Source of the DNA: an uncultured Alphaproteobacteria bacterium
GTDB lineage: Bacteria > Pseudomonadota > Alphaproteobacteria > Caulobacterales > Parvularculaceae
Assembly (NCBI GenBank): GCA_938003575.1
Contig: CALKYG010000055.1
Coordinates: 1 to 9,374 of the forward strand
Direction: 5' to 3'
DNA: 9,374 nt
The stretch's first letter is position 1, and every line of letters begins with the position of its first letter. This document shows positions 7,301 to 9,374 of the stretch, piece by piece. The notes under the pieces are model-generated. The model was not told where the DNA came from, searched no databases, and saw nothing but the letters and a program-made list of their open reading frames with translations. Position numbers and translations under genes: made by a program.

Positions 7301-7466
7301 CATCGGCGTCACGGCGCACGCGCTCGCCGAGGACCGGCAGCGTTGCCTTGACGCGGGCATGGACGATTACCTGGCGAAGCCGGTCAAGCCGGAGGCCTTG
7401 CGCCGGGTTCTGGAGCGCTGGACGTCAACCGCCGGCGGCGAACGCCGGGTCGGCGCCGGCGCCTGA
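4329..7466 (+). CDS. Hybrid sensor histidine kinase, 6TM-PAS-PAS-HisKA-HATPase-REC-REC
   Basis: A 1045-residue inner-membrane hybrid kinase. Six hydrophobic segments lie between about residues 33 and 195 with short loops, so there is no large periplasmic sensor domain. PAS 1 spans about 219-335 (ends in W328-TSDITE), then a coiled-coil-like helix, then PAS 2 about 374-490 (ends in YSDITELK). HisKA has the phospho-acceptor H524 in MSHEIRTPMNG. The ATPase domain has N641 in the N-box, D672-TGCGIP (G1), FEAFEQAD (F-box) and G702-TGLGL (G2). REC1 has D764/D765, phospho-acceptor D813, T843 and K865. REC2 has E919/D920, D963, T995 and K1017. Both receivers look active. No HPt domain follows, so a separate HPt partner and response regulator are expected. 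The start at ATG 4329 has GGTGA 8 nt upstream; GTG codons at 4314 and 4317 are in-frame alternatives. Signal and output are unknown, and no cognate regulator is adjacent. The 3' end overlaps the exporter gene. Confidence 0.95.
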   Translation: MAPFLTKALGLSSSPATTPDLVVDRRVLEFKRQIGPVNIAIAITTGFVILAVHPNLFEYFAAAYLVYVAFATYQAREWRSYDVGKMSMAEKRALLEKTSLLAVGQSIVCAIVGIALFEMSTPQGHIILISWAVMCGVGGAMSLAADRRIARLVIILCLGPFALRLALSGDPTFVSMGSFMVLGGIVSAQLLSRHDMLIREVCAEKKENLSAARRAKETLFGFMEMASDWAWETDAEHRITYFSPKIRELLGVEASELIGRHISDIFTERFYAGPAWQRADLQAALRERRNVRNYTYEIRDANGAVRTIASSMRHNFSDDGVYLGLRGWTSDITERVEQRRKIEESRELLQHANARLEAEVAHRTLELRQRTELLDEVIESMADGIVVFDEQFIIETVNAKAAVMSGLPPAIWSVGRNIGDILDIGIKHKLYPYETREEYFEDMRRALDEAGYFTATRAQKDGRTIFEKIRRRPCGGYVVTYSDITELKARESALEALNRELTEAKEAAESASRAKSAFLANMSHEIRTPMNGVIGMSSLLLDTALNPRQREMAQVIVNSGENLLSIINDILDFSKLEAGKMTLAADAFDLRAAVEDVMALLSLTAQEKGVELMLRYQPSLGDKFVGDVGRVRQVVTNILGNAVKFTETGHILISVQGRRRGETADVEIAIEDTGCGIPEEKLDSIFEAFEQADNSSARRHDGTGLGLAITRKLVDAMSGTIAASSVVGKGSRFVIRIPLAVDQSAPAAIPSPDDLAGVRALIVDDIEVNRDILSEQLAAWGIEVHPFADATAAFAAAQSAAASGAGYDIAILDQQMPGVDGIELASKLRRCSATVALPLILLTSAGRKGRPEDVADALFDGYLVKPARSSMLLDTIVSCLRGRAIDKALTALQAIKSAAAPDAAPAPHNKMTAQVLVAEDNVVNQMVITSMLEKLGCEATIAANGREAVDFYGRMAFDIVLMDISMPEMDGVEATSHIRDAQRLNGVRIPIIGVTAHALAEDRQRCLDAGMDDYLAKPVKPEALRRVLERWTSTAGGERRVGAGA
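7023..7050 (+). repeat. 10-bp-stem GC hairpin in the REC1-REC2 linker
   Basis: GCGGCGCCGG (7023-7032) and CCGGCGCCGC (7041-7050) are perfect reverse complements around the 8-nt loop ACGCTGCG. The hairpin lies within the Ala/Pro-rich linker between the two receiver domains, after K865 and before the VAEDN motif. It could simply reflect Ala/Pro codons in GC-rich DNA, but an all-G/C 10-bp stem would be very stable in the mRNA. Confidence 0.6.
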
Positions 7467-9269
7467 CACGCCGCCTTTACCGTCGAGATGCGTTTGCCGC
7501 CGCCAGAGCTGGTCGTAAAGGCCGCCTCGCCGCAACAATTCTTCGTGGCGCCCCCGTTCGACAATCCTGCCCTTGTCGAGAACAAAAATCACGTCAGCCC
7601 GCGCAAGCGTCGACAGGCGATGGGCGACTGCAATCGTGGTGCGTCCTCTGGAGGCTTCGGCGAGCGCGGCCTGCACATCCTTTTCCGTTTCTGAATCGAG
7701 CGATGACGTCGCTTCATCAAGCACCAGGATCGGCGGATTGAGAAGGATCGCGCGCGCGACGCCGACGCGTTGCTTCTCTCCGCCGGACAGCTTCAAGCCG
7801 CGCTCGCCGACTCGCGTGTCGAGGCCGTCCGGCAATCCGGCGATGAATTCTCCCAGTTGCGCGCGGCGGGCGGCCGCCATGATGTCATCATCGCCGGCTT
7901 CCGGCTTTGCATAGGCGAGATTAAACCGCAGCGTGTCGTTGAACAGCACGACTTCCTGCGGAACGAGGCCAAGGGAGGCCCGCAGCGATTCCTGCGTTAC
8001 GTCGCGGATGTCGGTTCCGTCGATCAGAATTCGTCCGGCTGAAGGATCGTAAAATCGGAAAAGCAGTTTCAGGATCGTCGACTTGCCGGCGCCGGACGGG
8101 CCGACGATGCCGACAAATGAACCGCCGTCTATTTCGAAGTCTACGCCCGAGAGGCCTCCCTCGCGTCCCGCATGGGTGAAGAAAACATTCTCAAACCGGA
8201 TGGATCCGCCCCGCGGCGACAGCACGGCGGCGCCCGGCCGGTCGGATATTTCCGGTTTCAGATCGAGAAGATCGAAAAGCTTCTCGATGTCGACGGCGCC
8301 CTGTTTGATCTCACGCCAGGCGAAGCCGAGAATGTTGAGCGGGCGATAGATGTTTGTCAGCATCAGGATGACAGCGGTGATGTCGCCGGCTTTCAATTGC
8401 CCTTCCCGGACGGAAAACGAGGCGAGCAAGGCCGCGGCGAGAAGGCCGGCCGTCATGACGAACTCCTGCACGGCGTTCAGGAGCGCAAGCGATTGAGCCT
8501 GTACGACATATTTGTCGTTGTACGCGCGCATGGCGGCGTCATACCGCCCAGTCTCGCGCGCCTCGGCGGCGAAAGCCTTCACCGTCTCGAAATTCGTCAG
8601 CGTATCCATGGTCACGGCGCGCAGCTCCGTATCGGCTTCATTCATCGCCCGGCGCTGCCGGTTCCGCCATTCGGTGATGATTACCGTGAACAGGGCGTAG
8701 GCGGCGACCGTCGCGACCGCCGCCGCCGCAAGCTCCCACGAATAAAGCGCCGCCATGACACCGGCGGCGAGCGCGAGTTCGATCGCCGTCGGTCCGATAT
8801 TGAAGGCGAGAAAGCGCAACAGGAACTCCATCGCGCCGGCGCCGCGTTCGATGATGCGGTTGATCGCGCCGGCGCGGCGGGTGAGGTGAAACTGCAGCGA
8901 TTGCGCCTGCGCGTGGGCGAACGCCTCCACCGCAATGACCCGATTGGCGTCCTGCGTCACGCGGGTGAAGAAGGCGTCGCGCGCTTGCGGCAGGCCGTTC
9001 GACAGAAAGCGCGCGGCGGCGAACAGAAGGAATGACCCGGCGAAATCCGCGCCGGCGCCCGCCTCCCCCGCCACAACCTTGTTGATGCCGGCGCCGAGGA
9101 AGACCGGCGCCGCGACGGCAAGGCCTTTTGACGCAAGGGTTACGAGCGCGGCGGCGATCATCCTTGGACGCCAGCGCGCGAGCTCGGAGCGAAGCAAGAC
9201 GCGCGTCATCCGGCCGAGCGTCGCCCCGAAATTCCTGGGCCGGGTCCCGGTTTCGCTGAAATCGCTCAT
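7425..9269 (-). CDS. Atm1/HMT1-type ABC exporter (fused permease-ATPase half-transporter)
   Basis: A 614-residue half-transporter expected to homodimerise in the inner membrane. Six membrane helices lie at about residues 36-58, 76-94, 152-174, 178-199, 270-288 and 296-316. The run FHLTRRAGAINRIIERG then EFLLRFLAFNIGPT is characteristic of the Atm1/ABCB6/ABCB7/HMT1 group, and LNAVQ (264-268) matches the LNxGQ motif that contacts glutathione in Atm1 structures. The ATPase domain has Walker A GPSGAGKST (390-398, K396), Q438, signature LSGGEKQR (494-501), Walker B ending D518-E519, and switch H550. Relatives export glutathione conjugates, metal-thiol complexes or an Fe-S-related sulfur compound; which one cannot be decided here. 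The start at ATG 9269 has AGGA 8 nt upstream. An in-frame ATG at 9323 lacks a good ribosome site and adds unlikely sequence. The last 14 codons, including the stop, overlap the convergent kinase gene. Confidence 0.93.
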   Translation of the reverse strand: MSDFSETGTRPRNFGATLGRMTRVLLRSELARWRPRMIAAALVTLASKGLAVAAPVFLGAGINKVVAGEAGAGADFAGSFLLFAAARFLSNGLPQARDAFFTRVTQDANRVIAVEAFAHAQAQSLQFHLTRRAGAINRIIERGAGAMEFLLRFLAFNIGPTAIELALAAGVMAALYSWELAAAAVATVAAYALFTVIITEWRNRQRRAMNEADTELRAVTMDTLTNFETVKAFAAEARETGRYDAAMRAYNDKYVVQAQSLALLNAVQEFVMTAGLLAAALLASFSVREGQLKAGDITAVILMLTNIYRPLNILGFAWREIKQGAVDIEKLFDLLDLKPEISDRPGAAVLSPRGGSIRFENVFFTHAGREGGLSGVDFEIDGGSFVGIVGPSGAGKSTILKLLFRFYDPSAGRILIDGTDIRDVTQESLRASLGLVPQEVVLFNDTLRFNLAYAKPEAGDDDIMAAARRAQLGEFIAGLPDGLDTRVGERGLKLSGGEKQRVGVARAILLNPPILVLDEATSSLDSETEKDVQAALAEASRGRTTIAVAHRLSTLARADVIFVLDKGRIVERGRHEELLRRGGLYDQLWRRQTHLDGKGGVSGAGADPAFAAGG

Positions 9270-9333
9270 CGCGGTGGTCCTAGCCCCGTGCAAGCGGCCC
9301 GCAAAGCCCGTTCCGGAAGGCATGTCTTAACGA

Positions 9334-9361
9334 ATACTCGTATAGATTGTCGCTTGAGTAT
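9334..9361. promoter_or_regulatory. Inverted repeat upstream of the ABC exporter gene
   Basis: ATACTC (9334-9339) and GAGTAT (9356-9361) are perfect reverse complements separated by 16 bp, giving half-site centres 22 bp apart, two helical turns. It lies about 65-90 bp upstream of the exporter ATG in the most AT-rich stretch of this end, where the promoter should be. A dimeric regulator site is possible. I see no convincing -35/-10 pair and no gene starting rightward. Confidence 0.3.
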
Positions 9362-9374
9362 GCCTGCTACTTTT

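Noticed and set aside
7432..7463. Intrinsic terminator at the kinase/exporter overlap
   Set aside because: A 6-bp GC hairpin and a 12-bp palindrome are present, but no T-run follows on either strand, so I do not call a Rho-independent terminator.
7078..7518. 146-codon + strand frame across the kinase end
   Set aside because: It is the +1 frame of REC2, rich in Arg/Ser/Thr. It runs past the kinase stop only because of high GC content.
8172..9035. 287-codon open frame on the + strand inside the ABC exporter
   Set aside because: It is antisense to the transmembrane domain of a clear ABC exporter. The translation is charged and Arg/Gly-rich without motifs.
1..9374. Mobile element, CRISPR, toxin-antitoxin, defence or biosynthetic cluster
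   Set aside because: No transposase, integrase, regularly spaced repeats, tRNA-type attachment sites or linked accessory genes are visible. Every sizeable stretch is covered by a recognisable gene, and composition looks even throughout.

Overview
The window is dense, GC-rich (roughly 60-65 % by eye) bacterial chromosome. Codon choice and the protein families (a hybrid kinase with a six-helix membrane input domain, a DUF3137 protein, an Atm1-type exporter, an AHSA1/SRPBCC protein) point to an alphaproteobacterium. I cannot name a genus. There are no rRNA or tRNA genes, insertion sequences, CRISPR arrays, phage genes or plasmid genes. It reads as an ordinary core or housekeeping region, and I do not see an undescribed multi-gene system in it.

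Layout, left to right. (1) A nitroreductase-family flavoprotein cut by the left edge, followed 4 nt later on the + strand by exodeoxyribonuclease III (xth), probably one transcript. (2) A 50-bp gap with a hairpin that could terminate in both directions. (3) A minus-strand AHSA1/SRPBCC protein with a hydrophobic N-terminus. (4) A compact divergent promoter region with nested repeats. (5) A + strand RecD/Dda-like superfamily 1 helicase. (6) A minus-strand DUF3137 membrane protein whose stop codon directly abuts the helicase stop. (7) A 104-bp divergent spacer containing a CtrA-like half-site pair. (8) A 1045-residue + strand hybrid histidine kinase: six membrane helices, PAS, PAS, HisKA, HATPase and two receiver domains, with no HPt. 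(9) A minus-strand Atm1/HMT1-type ABC exporter whose 3' end overlaps the kinase 3' end by 42 bp. (10) About 105 bp of leader running off the right edge, with one inverted repeat.

Functionally the genes are a loose assortment. Two handle DNA: xth in base-excision repair and the helicase. Two concern redox or thiol-metal homeostasis: the nitroreductase and the exporter. One is a phosphorelay sensor, and two are poorly characterised (DUF3137, AHSA1). Apart from the nitroreductase-xth pair, neighbours alternate strand, so each gene is probably transcribed alone. Coding density is extreme: two convergent pairs have no intergenic space at all, which makes antisense read-through likely.
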